Part shown: in pieces, positions 7,216 through 15,758 of the stretch
Position numbering within the stretch: the first letter of the stretch is position 1
Layout: every line of letters starts with the position of its first letter
NCBI RefSeq assembly: GCF_900114875.1
Contig: NZ_FPKW01000010.1
Location: 84,311-148,310 of the forward strand
Direction: 5' to 3'
DNA length: 64,000 nt
Source of the DNA: Chryseobacterium limigenitum
GTDB lineage: Bacteria; Bacteroidota; Bacteroidia; Flavobacteriales; Weeksellaceae
Program-made: the position numbers and the translations under genes
Notes under the pieces: model-generated
Told to the model about the DNA's origin: nothing
Seen by the model: only the letters and a program-made list of their open reading frames with translations
Databases searched by the model: none

Positions 7216-9495
7216 ATGGAGACGCAAAGATTTAATTATGACAATAATATTGTCAGAGCATTCTTGTATGCTACTATTGTATTTGGTTTGGTCGGTTTTT
7301 TACTCGGTCTTACCGCTGCTTTAATGCTTTTCTACCCTGAATTACCTGAGTTTTTATTCGGAACAGATGATACTACGATTAAAAGTTTGGCATCCGGAAA
7401 CATTCAAGGGCTAATCAATACTCAAGGTGCAATGGGATTTGGCAGAATCAGAATGCTTCATACAAGCGCCGTGATCTTTGCATTTGTCTGTAATTCATTC
7501 TTTTGCGGAGCTTACTATAGTATGCAGAGATTATTGAAAACAAGAATGTACAGCGATACTTTATCCTGGTTGCACTTTTGGTCTTGGCAAATAATGATCG
7601 TCAGCGTTGTCATCACTTTCTTAATGGGAATCAACACCTCAAAAGAATACGCAGAACACGAATGGCCGATCGATATTTTAATTGCTTTCTCGTGGATCAT
7701 CTTCGGTATCAATATGTTCGGAACGATTGCGAAAAGAAGAGTAAGACATTTGTATGTGGCTATTTGGTTTTACATTGCAACCTGGATCGCCGTAGCCATG
7801 CTTCATATATTTAATAACCTTGAAATTCCGTTATCATTCACAGGCTGGAAATCATATTCTGTATATGCAGGAGTAAAAGACGCCTTGGTTCAATGGTGGT
7901 ATGGCCACAATGCCGTTGCATTTGTATTGACGACTCCGGTTTTAGGTTTGATGTATTATTTTATGCCTAAAGCTGCCGACAGACCTGTCTTTTCATATAA
8001 ATTGTCTATTATTCACTTTTGGTCTTTGATCTTCGTTTATCTATGGGCAGGGCCACACCACCTTCAATATACCGCTTTGCCGGCTTGGGCTCAGGCAGTG
8101 GGAACAGGTTTCTCCATTATGCTGATCGCTCCGTCTTGGGGAGGAATGCTGAACGGACTTTTAACTTTAAGAGGTGCCTGGGATAAAGTAAGAGAAAATC
8201 CTATCCTTAAATTCTTCGTTGTAGCCGTTACCTGCTATGGAATGGCAACTTTTGAAGGCCCCCTTTTAGCAACAAAATCTTTAAATAAAATCGGTCATTA
8301 TACCGATTGGGTTATTGGTCACGTTCACATGGGAGCGCTTGGATGGAATGGCTTCATGGCTTTCGGAGTTATTTATTATTTAATTCCTGTAATGTGGAGA
8401 ACCCAGCTTTGGTCTAAAAAATTAGCCAACTGGCACTTCTGGCTGGGAACTTTGGGAATTATCTTTTATGCCGTACCAATGTATATTTCAGGTTTCACAC
8501 AAGGATTAATGTGGAAACAATTCAACCCGGACGGAACTTTACTCTATAAAAACTGGCTGGATACAGTAACCGCAATTATTCCTTACTTTAAAATGAGGTT
8601 TGCAGGAGGTCTACTATATCTTTCAGGTGCCATCTTAATGGTTGTGAATGTGATTAAAACAATCAAAGCCGGATCATTCCAAAAAAATGTACCTGCAGAA
8701 GCACCTGCTTTAGCCAATATCGGAAGCAGCAGAAAAGAAGGCGAAGGCGCACACCTTTGGCTGGAAAGAACACCAAAATTATTATCCATATTAGCTTTTG
8801 TAGTCATCTCGATAGGAGGATTAATAGAAATCATACCTACCCTGTCTCTTAAACAAAGCGTTCCTGAAATTACTGCCGTGAAACCTTATTCACCATTAGA
8901 ATTAGAAGGAAGAGACTTGTACATCCGAGAAGGCTGTAACTCATGCCACTCTCAAATGATCAGACCTTTCCGCGATGAGGTAACGAGATTTGACGGTAAA
9001 AACGGGCAGTATTCAAAAGCCGGAGAGTTCGTTTATGACCGACCATTTTTATGGGGATCAAAAAGAACAGGACCAGATTTACACAGAGAAGGAGCAAGAA
9101 ACCCGGATTCATGGCACTTTAAACATATGTATAATCCAAGAATTACTTCCGCAGGCTCTATCATGCCACGTTTCCCTTGGTTGATTACCAATAAACTTGA
9201 CCGCTCTCAAATGGTTGATAAAATGAAATTAATGAAAAACAGTTTCGACGTTCCGTACACAAAAGCTGAAATAGATTCTGCAGGAAAATGGGCAGATAAT
9301 CAATCGAAAGCTATTGTTCAAAGAATTTATTCCGAAGCTACCGATGTAAAAGATCAGGTAGAAAAAGATAAAGCATCGAAAGGATCTTCATTCGTTCCGC
9401 TTGAGCAGAGAGAAATCATAGCAATGATCGCCTATCTTCAAAGATTGGGAACCGATATCAAGACAACGGAGATCAAAACAGCAAGCATAAAGTAA
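7216..9495 (+). CDS. ccoNO: cbb3-type cytochrome c oxidase, fused subunits I and II (CcoNO)
   Basis: A high-affinity terminal oxidase of the inner membrane that reduces oxygen to water. The first ~490 residues are CcoN, with about 12 membrane segments and the haem and copper ligand histidines ('RMLHTS', 'WWYGHNA', 'AGPHHLQYTALPAWAQ', 'GHVHMGALGWNG'). After a linker and one further membrane segment (about 520-540) comes CcoO, a mono-haem cytochrome c with 'CNSCH' near residue 575 and a candidate axial Met in 'IMPRFPWL'. Separate CcoN and CcoO are usual in Proteobacteria; the 759-residue fusion is typical of Bacteroidota. ccoP follows after 18 bp. Confidence 0.95.
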   Translation: METQRFNYDNNIVRAFLYATIVFGLVGFLLGLTAALMLFYPELPEFLFGTDDTTIKSLASGNIQGLINTQGAMGFGRIRMLHTSAVIFAFVCNSFFCGAYYSMQRLLKTRMYSDTLSWLHFWSWQIMIVSVVITFLMGINTSKEYAEHEWPIDILIAFSWIIFGINMFGTIAKRRVRHLYVAIWFYIATWIAVAMLHIFNNLEIPLSFTGWKSYSVYAGVKDALVQWWYGHNAVAFVLTTPVLGLMYYFMPKAADRPVFSYKLSIIHFWSLIFVYLWAGPHHLQYTALPAWAQAVGTGFSIMLIAPSWGGMLNGLLTLRGAWDKVRENPILKFFVVAVTCYGMATFEGPLLATKSLNKIGHYTDWVIGHVHMGALGWNGFMAFGVIYYLIPVMWRTQLWSKKLANWHFWLGTLGIIFYAVPMYISGFTQGLMWKQFNPDGTLLYKNWLDTVTAIIPYFKMRFAGGLLYLSGAILMVVNVIKTIKAGSFQKNVPAEAPALANIGSSRKEGEGAHLWLERTPKLLSILAFVVISIGGLIEIIPTLSLKQSVPEITAVKPYSPLELEGRDLYIREGCNSCHSQMIRPFRDEVTRFDGKNGQYSKAGEFVYDRPFLWGSKRTGPDLHREGARNPDSWHFKHMYNPRITSAGSIMPRFPWLITNKLDRSQMVDKMKLMKNSFDVPYTKAEIDSAGKWADNQSKAIVQRIYSEATDVKDQVEKDKASKGSSFVPLEQREIIAMIAYLQRLGTDIKTTEIKTASIK

Positions 9496-9513
9496 TCATT
9501 AAATTTTATTACA

Positions 9514-10401
9514 ATGAAAACGAGAACCCCCATTTCAATATACATTGCTGCAACAATTGGCTTAACGATCATGGCATTCGAAATGTTTGCACAGGATTCA
9601 GGATATTTTTCTTCGCCTTTTTTCTGGGCATTGATATTGATCACCACTATCTTACTTCTCATCATGAATTCCATTGGAGACCTTGTTGAGAATGAAAGGT
9701 TCAGCAGGTTATCAGAAGAAGAGAAAAAAGAATATTTGAACGAAAAAAATATTCCTTACTATCAAAAGCTTTGGAATTCGGCCTTTAAAAAACAATCTGC
9801 AACCGAAGAAAAAGATATTCTGATCGATCATGGTTTTGACGGCATCACAGAACTTGATAATTCTTTACCCAAATGGTGGATTGGCTTATTCTGGTTCGGA
9901 TGTATTTTCTGCGCAGTTTATTTATTTGCTTTTGCTTTTACAGACTATGCGCATCCCGAAGCTGAATTAAACAAAGAAACCAAAACCATGTTGGCATCCA
10001 TCACAGAATATGAAAAAACAGCTCCACAGATCAATCTGGAAACCGCAAAATACAACGCAGACAACATTGCAGAAGGTGAACAATTGTTTAAAACCAATTG
10101 CGTAACCTGCCACGGAGACGGCGCAAAAGGAGGAATAGGCCCCAATCTTACCGACACTCACTGGATCAACATTAAAGAAAAAAGTTTATTTAAAAATGTA
10201 TTCTGGATGCTTGAAAACGGTTCTCCCAATAATCCTGCCATGCGACCATTCATCAAAGAAGGAACTATCACAGGAAGAGATGCCGAAAAAATTGCGGCTT
10301 ACATTTATCATATTAATCAGGAAAAAGCTCCTATTACTGAAGCTCAGGGAGGCGCCGCACCTCAGGGAGAAGAAGTAAAATGGGAAAATAACAACGAATA
10401 G
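9514..10401 (+). CDS. ccoP: cbb3-type cytochrome c oxidase subunit III (CcoP), single haem c
   Basis: A 295-residue electron-entry subunit of the cbb3 oxidase. There are two N-terminal membrane segments (about residues 8-25 and 33-52), a charged linker, the conserved CcoP N-terminal domain with its membrane segment ('PKWWIGLFWFGCIFCAVYLF', about 109-128), and one cytochrome c domain with 'CVTCH' near residue 195 and a distal Met in 'NPAMRPF'. Many CcoP proteins have two CxxCH motifs; only one is present here. No separate ccoQ lies between ccoNO and ccoP. The two extra N-terminal helices might stand in for it, which is inference. Confidence 0.9.
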   Translation: MKTRTPISIYIAATIGLTIMAFEMFAQDSGYFSSPFFWALILITTILLLIMNSIGDLVENERFSRLSEEEKKEYLNEKNIPYYQKLWNSAFKKQSATEEKDILIDHGFDGITELDNSLPKWWIGLFWFGCIFCAVYLFAFAFTDYAHPEAELNKETKTMLASITEYEKTAPQINLETAKYNADNIAEGEQLFKTNCVTCHGDGAKGGIGPNLTDTHWINIKEKSLFKNVFWMLENGSPNNPAMRPFIKEGTITGRDAEKIAAYIYHINQEKAPITEAQGGAAPQGEEVKWENNNE

Positions 10402-10430
10402 AATTTACACAAAAATATAAACCATGCCAT

Positions 10431-10514
10431 ACCCCCTTTTGAAAACTAACATTTGAAATTTCATTTTTGCAAAACCTTTTCAACGAGAAAAAAATGATTA
10501 AAAAGGGGGTTTTT
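10431..10514 (+). terminator. Long-loop hairpin after ccoP
   Basis: ACCCCCTTTT (10431-10440) and AAAAGGGGGT (10501-10510) are perfect 10-bp arms separated by 60 nt and followed by Ts. The position suits an end to the ccoNOP transcript, though the large loop is unusual for an intrinsic terminator. Confidence 0.45.
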
Positions 10515-10527
10515 AAAAAATCAACTA

Positions 10528-10609
10528 AATCCTAGTCTTGGCTGTTCTTATCAACTAATTCACTTGACTAGCTAAACTAAATTCCATAATAGTCAGCCAA
10601 GGCAGGATT
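10528..10609 (+). other. Imperfect palindrome between ccoP and tamB
   Basis: The arms AATCCTAGTCTTGGCTG (10528-10544) and CAGCCAAGGCAGGATT (10594-10609) would form a long stem with a small bulge and an internal loop of about 50 nt, followed by TTTTTG. It may be a structured leader of the tamB transcript, a small RNA, or an attenuator. Only the potential base pairing is directly seen. Confidence 0.4.
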
Positions 10610-10683
10610 TTTGTATTCTCAAAGGGTACCACTCCAGATAATTTTTAAAATAGTATTATTATCTTTGTTTTAAACCCTATCAC

Positions 10684-13600
10684 TTGAAATTTAAAATTAA
10701 CACAAAAAAGCTTCTCAGGCGTATTGCAATAACCTTTATCTCAATATTGGTTTTGCTCACTTTGCTTATATTCAGCTTAAGGCTTCCGGCGGTTCAAAAC
10801 TTCATTAAAGACAAATTGGTTGTCTATCTTGAGGGAAAAATCAAAACAAAAGTAAGCCTAGAAAAGGTTTATGTAGGGTTTCCAAACAGTCTTGTTATGG
10901 AAAATTTGTATTTAAAAGGCCAAAATATCGATACCCTTCTTGCCGTAAAAAAACTGGATGTGGGTTTAAATATGCTTAAACTTATCAATTCCACCGCAGA
11001 TATTACTTCCGTAGATCTGGAAGGTGTTCGCGCGAATGTGGTAAGAAAACCGGACGGAAAATTCAATTTCGATTATATCATGGATGCTTTTGCTACAACT
11101 GACAAGGAGGAAAGCCCGTCAAAACCATTCATAATCTCTCTTGATAAAATTAATTTAAAAGATGTTGGCGTTACTTTCAACGATCAACAATCCAATAATG
11201 ATATTCAATTATATTTCAAATCTTTCGACACCAGAGTTAAAACTTTTGATTTAACTAAAAATACATATGCCGTTAATAACATTAACCTTGACGGATTAAA
11301 ATTAAAGCTTAAACAAGATCTCGTAAAAGAAGTTTCCAAAAAAGTGGAGAAAAAAGTGGATTCTCTGAACAATCAAAAACCAATGCAGATCGGGTTAAGA
11401 GGAATTAAATTAACCAATTTCGATATCGATTACGGAGACGACAATACCAAAACATTTGCAAAAGTTTTATTTAAAGAATTAAGTACAAAAGTCAACAAGC
11501 TTGATCTTGAAAACAATGCTTATAACGTTGGAAATGTATTTCTTTCGGGAGCAGACATCAACGCGAACTTATATCTTCCGGCACAAAATGCCAATCCAAA
11601 AAATACTAAAGAAGCTGAACCATCAACCAATTCCGACAAAGAAAAAGCAATGAAACTTCTTTTAGGAAAATTGGTTTTAAATGATGTAAAAGTAGCTTAT
11701 AACAACACCGCGATCGCTCCTACAAAACAGGGAATGGATTTCAATCACATGAATTTCTCGAAAATGAATGTTGAGGTCCGAAGCTTTACAATGGAGAACA
11801 ACACGTTCGCCGGAACTGTAAATTCAGCGGAAATTAAGGAAGCAAGAGGCTTGTATATTCAAAAATTCAATACGGATTTTGTGTATGGAGAAAAAGAAGC
11901 TTACCTGAAAGATCTTTATTTACAGACTCCAAAAACGCTTATTCGGGATGAGGTTATTTTAAATTATAACTCGATCGAACAATTAAGTTCAAACCCGGGA
12001 ACAGTAAAAATTTCAGCGAATATCAAAGATTCTAAAATTGGATTTTCTGATATTTTAAATTTGGTTCCCACTTTAAGAAATACCGTTCCATTCAACAAAT
12101 ATCCGAACGCAATATTGAATGTAAACGCCAATGTAAAAGGAATTGTCAACGATCTTTTGATTCAGGATTTAAAGGTTTCAGGATTAGATCAGTTGCGCTT
12201 TGCCGCATCGGGAAGAATCAAAAATGCAATGAATCCTGACAATCTGTATTACGATCTGAGAATTGCAGAATTGTCTTCATCGGCAAAAACGATCTATAAT
12301 TTAGTCCCGAAAAACACGATCCCTTCAAATATTTCTCTGCCTTCAAATTTCAGCATAAAAGGAACTGCAAAAGGTACAACGAAAGTCGTAGATACAAACC
12401 TTAACCTGTATTCTACCCTTGGAAACGCTGCCATTATCGCTCAAGTAGATATGCGCAGAAAAAACCATGAATTGTATGATGTGAAAGCCAATCTTCAAGG
12501 CTTACAGGTTGGAAAATTCATTCAGAATAAAGATATCGGACCGATCACTGCTCAAATTTCAGCAAAAGGTGAAAGTTTTGATTTCAAAAATGCAAACGCT
12601 GACTTGAAAGGTCACGTGGCATCGGCAGTTTACAAAGGTTATCGTTATCAGAACATGGATTTGACGGGGAAAATCAACCGTGGCGTCTACAATATTGTCT
12701 TAAACTCTAAAGATCCGAATGCTAATTTAAAATTAATTGCTTCCGGAGTTTACAACGAAAAAAATCCTACCGTAAAAGTAAACGGAGACATCATTAAATT
12801 AGACTTAAACAAACTTGGTTTCTATGATAAGCAAATGATCATCGGAGGAAAAATTGACGGTGATTTCACCAATCTCGATCCTGATAATCTGAACGGATAT
12901 TTAAATCTTCAAAATTTTGCTTTTTCTGATACGAAAGAAGTCTATCCAATTCAGGAAGTTAATTTGAAAGCTTCTTCAACCAATGATTCAACCAAAATTA
13001 TTTTCAACTCGCAGATCGCAGATGTTGAACTGATCGGGAAATATAAACTGACGCAGATCTTCGGATCTTTAGCCAACACAATTAATCAATATTATCAATT
13101 CCAAAAGCCCGGTAAAGCTCAAAAAATTGATGCAGGGCAGCATTTTACTTTTAATGCAAAAATTAAAAATGATGATCTGATCAGAAAGTTTGTTCCGGAT
13201 CTGAAAAGTTTTGAAACGATCAATTTAGTTGGAAATTATGACGCAGATTCTCAGAAAATTGAGGTCGACGGACAGATTCCACAATTGCTGTACGGTGAAA
13301 ATTCTATTGAAAACGCTTCATTAAAAGTCACGAATGAAAATCAGGCTTTACAGTATAATTTTGGCGTAGCTGCATTGAAAAGCTCAAGTTTAGCTTTAAA
13401 TAAAGTGAATATCAACGGGGATGTCGCCAATAATATTATCAATTATAACATCACGACTAAAGACGAGAAAGATGTGACTCAATTCCTGATCGCAGGAAAT
13501 GCAAAATCACTGAATGATATTACAGAAATATCTTTAAATCCGAATGGTTTAAAATTAAATTACAACGATTGGACGGTTGCTGAAGGAAATAAAATTCAGA

Positions 13601-15714
13601 TCAGCAGCAAAGGAATTTTAGCTGATAATTTCAGACTTTCCAATGGTGGAAGCGAGATTTTATTACAATCCGAAACTCAATCTCCAAACAGCCCTTTAAA
13701 TGTTTCGTTGAAAGATTTCAAAATTGAAACCATCACCGAGATTATTAAAAAAGACACGGTTTTAGCAAAAGGAACCATCAACGGAACCGCTCAGCTTCGA
13801 GATTTAACGAAAAACATGACATTCAATTCTGATCTTACTGTTTCAGATTTGTTCGTCTATGGAAATCCGGTTGGAAATCTTGCCGTGAAAGTTAACAATA
13901 CCTCACCTAATCTTTTAAATGCTGATATTGCACTTTCCGGAAATGACAATGATGTGAAGATCTTGGGAGACTATAACACTTCTTCAAGCACATTTGACCT
14001 GAATATGGCAATCAACAAGCTTCAAATGAAGTCTGCACAAGGATTCTCGATGAACGCGATCACCAATACGGAAGGCTATCTTTCAGGAAATCTGAAAATT
14101 ACGGGTAGTGCCGACAAACCTAATATTTTAGGAAAAGTAAAATTCAATGATGTTGGTTTAGAGATCGCAAAAACAGGAAGTGATTTCAGAAAACTGAATG
14201 ATGAAATTGATTTTACAAGCAGAGGAATTGAATTTGATGCATTTAAAATAAACGATAAAGACGGAAATTCACTGGTTGTGGATGGACCGGTTCTTACTCA
14301 GACCTACAGAGATTTCGCCTTCAATCTGGATGTAAAAGCGAAAGATTTTAAAGTAGTGAATTCAGAAAAATCCAACGATGCGATGATGTACGGAATTCTT
14401 GCTATTGATGCAGGACTTCACATTCGCGGAAATTTAGATCTGCCAAAAGTTGACGGAAGACTGGCGGTTTCTGATGATACGGATTTCACTTTTGTACTTC
14501 CGCAAACCAGTCCATCACTGCAGGAAAGAGACGGAATTGTAGAATTTATCGATCAGGATCAGGTAGTTTTAAACAAAACCATCAAAGCAGATTCTCTGAA
14601 AGCTCAAAGCCGCATCAAAGGAATGGATGTGAGTGTAAATATCGAGGTAAGTAAAGAAGCTAAAATGTCGATTGTCATTGATAAAGCCAACGGAGATTTC
14701 GTAAAACTTCAAGGTGAAGCTGAGTTAACAGGTGGTGTTGATCCATCAGGAAAAACAACGCTTGTCGGTGTTTATGAAGTGGAAAAAGGATCTTATGAAC
14801 TTTCCGTGAGTCTTCTGAAACGTAAATTTGATATCCAAAAAGGAAGTACCATTACGTGGACAGGCGAGCCGACCGCAGCAACAATGGACATCACGGCCGT
14901 ATACAAAACCGAAGCCCCTCCTATCGACCTTGTAGAGCAACAGGTAAGCGGAGAAGACGCTTCGATACTGAATCAGTTTAAACAAAGAATTCCTTTCAAT
15001 ACTTTATTAAAAATGAAAGGTGAATTGCTGAAACCTGAAATCTCATTTGACATTACGACTGATGAAAAAAATAACGCTGTCTCATCAACAGTAACAGATA
15101 TTGTAGACGCAAAACTTACCCAGCTGAGAACTGAAGAATCTGAACTGAATAAACAGGTTTTCGCCCTTCTCTTACTCAACCGTTTTATTGGCGAAAATCC
15201 GTTTGAATCCGGTGCAGGAATGTCGGCAGAAGCGATGGCAAGACAGAGTGTGAGTAAAATCCTTTCTCAGCAACTGAACAATCTTGCATCAGGTTTGATC
15301 AAAGGAGTTGATATTGATTTAGGTTTAGATTCTTCAGAAGATTACTCATCCGGACAAAAAAATACCAGAACCGATCTTAATGTTGGTTTAAGTAAAAAAT
15401 TATTGAACGACCGTCTGAAAGTGACAGTTGGAAGTAATTTCGCCCTGGAAGGTGATGCCCGCCAGAATGAAAGCACAACCAATATTGCCGGCGATGTTAC
15501 TGTAGATTACAGCCTTTCAAAAGATGGAAGATATATGCTTCGTGCGTATCGTAAGGATGAATATCAGGTGGCTCTTCAGGGGCAGATCATAGAAACGGGA
15601 GTTGGTTTTATCATCACTTTAGATTATGACAAATTCCGTGAGATTTTTCAGAAATCCAAGAAAGACAGACGTAAAAAAGAAAATAAGAATAACCAGGTGG
15701 TAGAATTTAAATAG
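10684..15714 (+). CDS. tamB: Translocation and assembly module protein TamB
   Basis: A 1676-residue AsmA-like/DUF490 protein. A single membrane anchor lies at about residues 13-32. Beyond it is a long stretch of repeated beta-strand units, which in the family form a hydrophobic groove spanning the periplasm, and then a conserved C-terminal TamB domain (about residues 1250-1676, including 'GEAELTGGVDPSGKTTLVGVY' and 'VFALLLLNRFIGEN'). TamB works with an outer-membrane TamA-type barrel, here the adjacent tamL gene, and the family is linked to barrel insertion and lipid transport between membranes. The start codon is TTG by position, preceded by no clear ribosome-binding site. Confidence 0.92.
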   Translation: MKFKINTKKLLRRIAITFISILVLLTLLIFSLRLPAVQNFIKDKLVVYLEGKIKTKVSLEKVYVGFPNSLVMENLYLKGQNIDTLLAVKKLDVGLNMLKLINSTADITSVDLEGVRANVVRKPDGKFNFDYIMDAFATTDKEESPSKPFIISLDKINLKDVGVTFNDQQSNNDIQLYFKSFDTRVKTFDLTKNTYAVNNINLDGLKLKLKQDLVKEVSKKVEKKVDSLNNQKPMQIGLRGIKLTNFDIDYGDDNTKTFAKVLFKELSTKVNKLDLENNAYNVGNVFLSGADINANLYLPAQNANPKNTKEAEPSTNSDKEKAMKLLLGKLVLNDVKVAYNNTAIAPTKQGMDFNHMNFSKMNVEVRSFTMENNTFAGTVNSAEIKEARGLYIQKFNTDFVYGEKEAYLKDLYLQTPKTLIRDEVILNYNSIEQLSSNPGTVKISANIKDSKIGFSDILNLVPTLRNTVPFNKYPNAILNVNANVKGIVNDLLIQDLKVSGLDQLRFAASGRIKNAMNPDNLYYDLRIAELSSSAKTIYNLVPKNTIPSNISLPSNFSIKGTAKGTTKVVDTNLNLYSTLGNAAIIAQVDMRRKNHELYDVKANLQGLQVGKFIQNKDIGPITAQISAKGESFDFKNANADLKGHVASAVYKGYRYQNMDLTGKINRGVYNIVLNSKDPNANLKLIASGVYNEKNPTVKVNGDIIKLDLNKLGFYDKQMIIGGKIDGDFTNLDPDNLNGYLNLQNFAFSDTKEVYPIQEVNLKASSTNDSTKIIFNSQIADVELIGKYKLTQIFGSLANTINQYYQFQKPGKAQKIDAGQHFTFNAKIKNDDLIRKFVPDLKSFETINLVGNYDADSQKIEVDGQIPQLLYGENSIENASLKVTNENQALQYNFGVAALKSSSLALNKVNINGDVANNIINYNITTKDEKDVTQFLIAGNAKSLNDITEISLNPNGLKLNYNDWTVAEGNKIQISSKGILADNFRLSNGGSEILLQSETQSPNSPLNVSLKDFKIETITEIIKKDTVLAKGTINGTAQLRDLTKNMTFNSDLTVSDLFVYGNPVGNLAVKVNNTSPNLLNADIALSGNDNDVKILGDYNTSSSTFDLNMAINKLQMKSAQGFSMNAITNTEGYLSGNLKITGSADKPNILGKVKFNDVGLEIAKTGSDFRKLNDEIDFTSRGIEFDAFKINDKDGNSLVVDGPVLTQTYRDFAFNLDVKAKDFKVVNSEKSNDAMMYGILAIDAGLHIRGNLDLPKVDGRLAVSDDTDFTFVLPQTSPSLQERDGIVEFIDQDQVVLNKTIKADSLKAQSRIKGMDVSVNIEVSKEAKMSIVIDKANGDFVKLQGEAELTGGVDPSGKTTLVGVYEVEKGSYELSVSLLKRKFDIQKGSTITWTGEPTAATMDITAVYKTEAPPIDLVEQQVSGEDASILNQFKQRIPFNTLLKMKGELLKPEISFDITTDEKNNAVSSTVTDIVDAKLTQLRTEESELNKQVFALLLLNRFIGENPFESGAGMSAEAMARQSVSKILSQQLNNLASGLIKGVDIDLGLDSSEDYSSGQKNTRTDLNVGLSKKLLNDRLKVTVGSNFALEGDARQNESTTNIAGDVTVDYSLSKDGRYMLRAYRKDEYQVALQGQIIETGVGFIITLDYDKFREIFQKSKKDRRKKENKNNQVVEFK

Positions 15715-15758
15715 ACGCTAGATGCTATTAGACTTAATCACAGTGTTAAAATGTAAAT

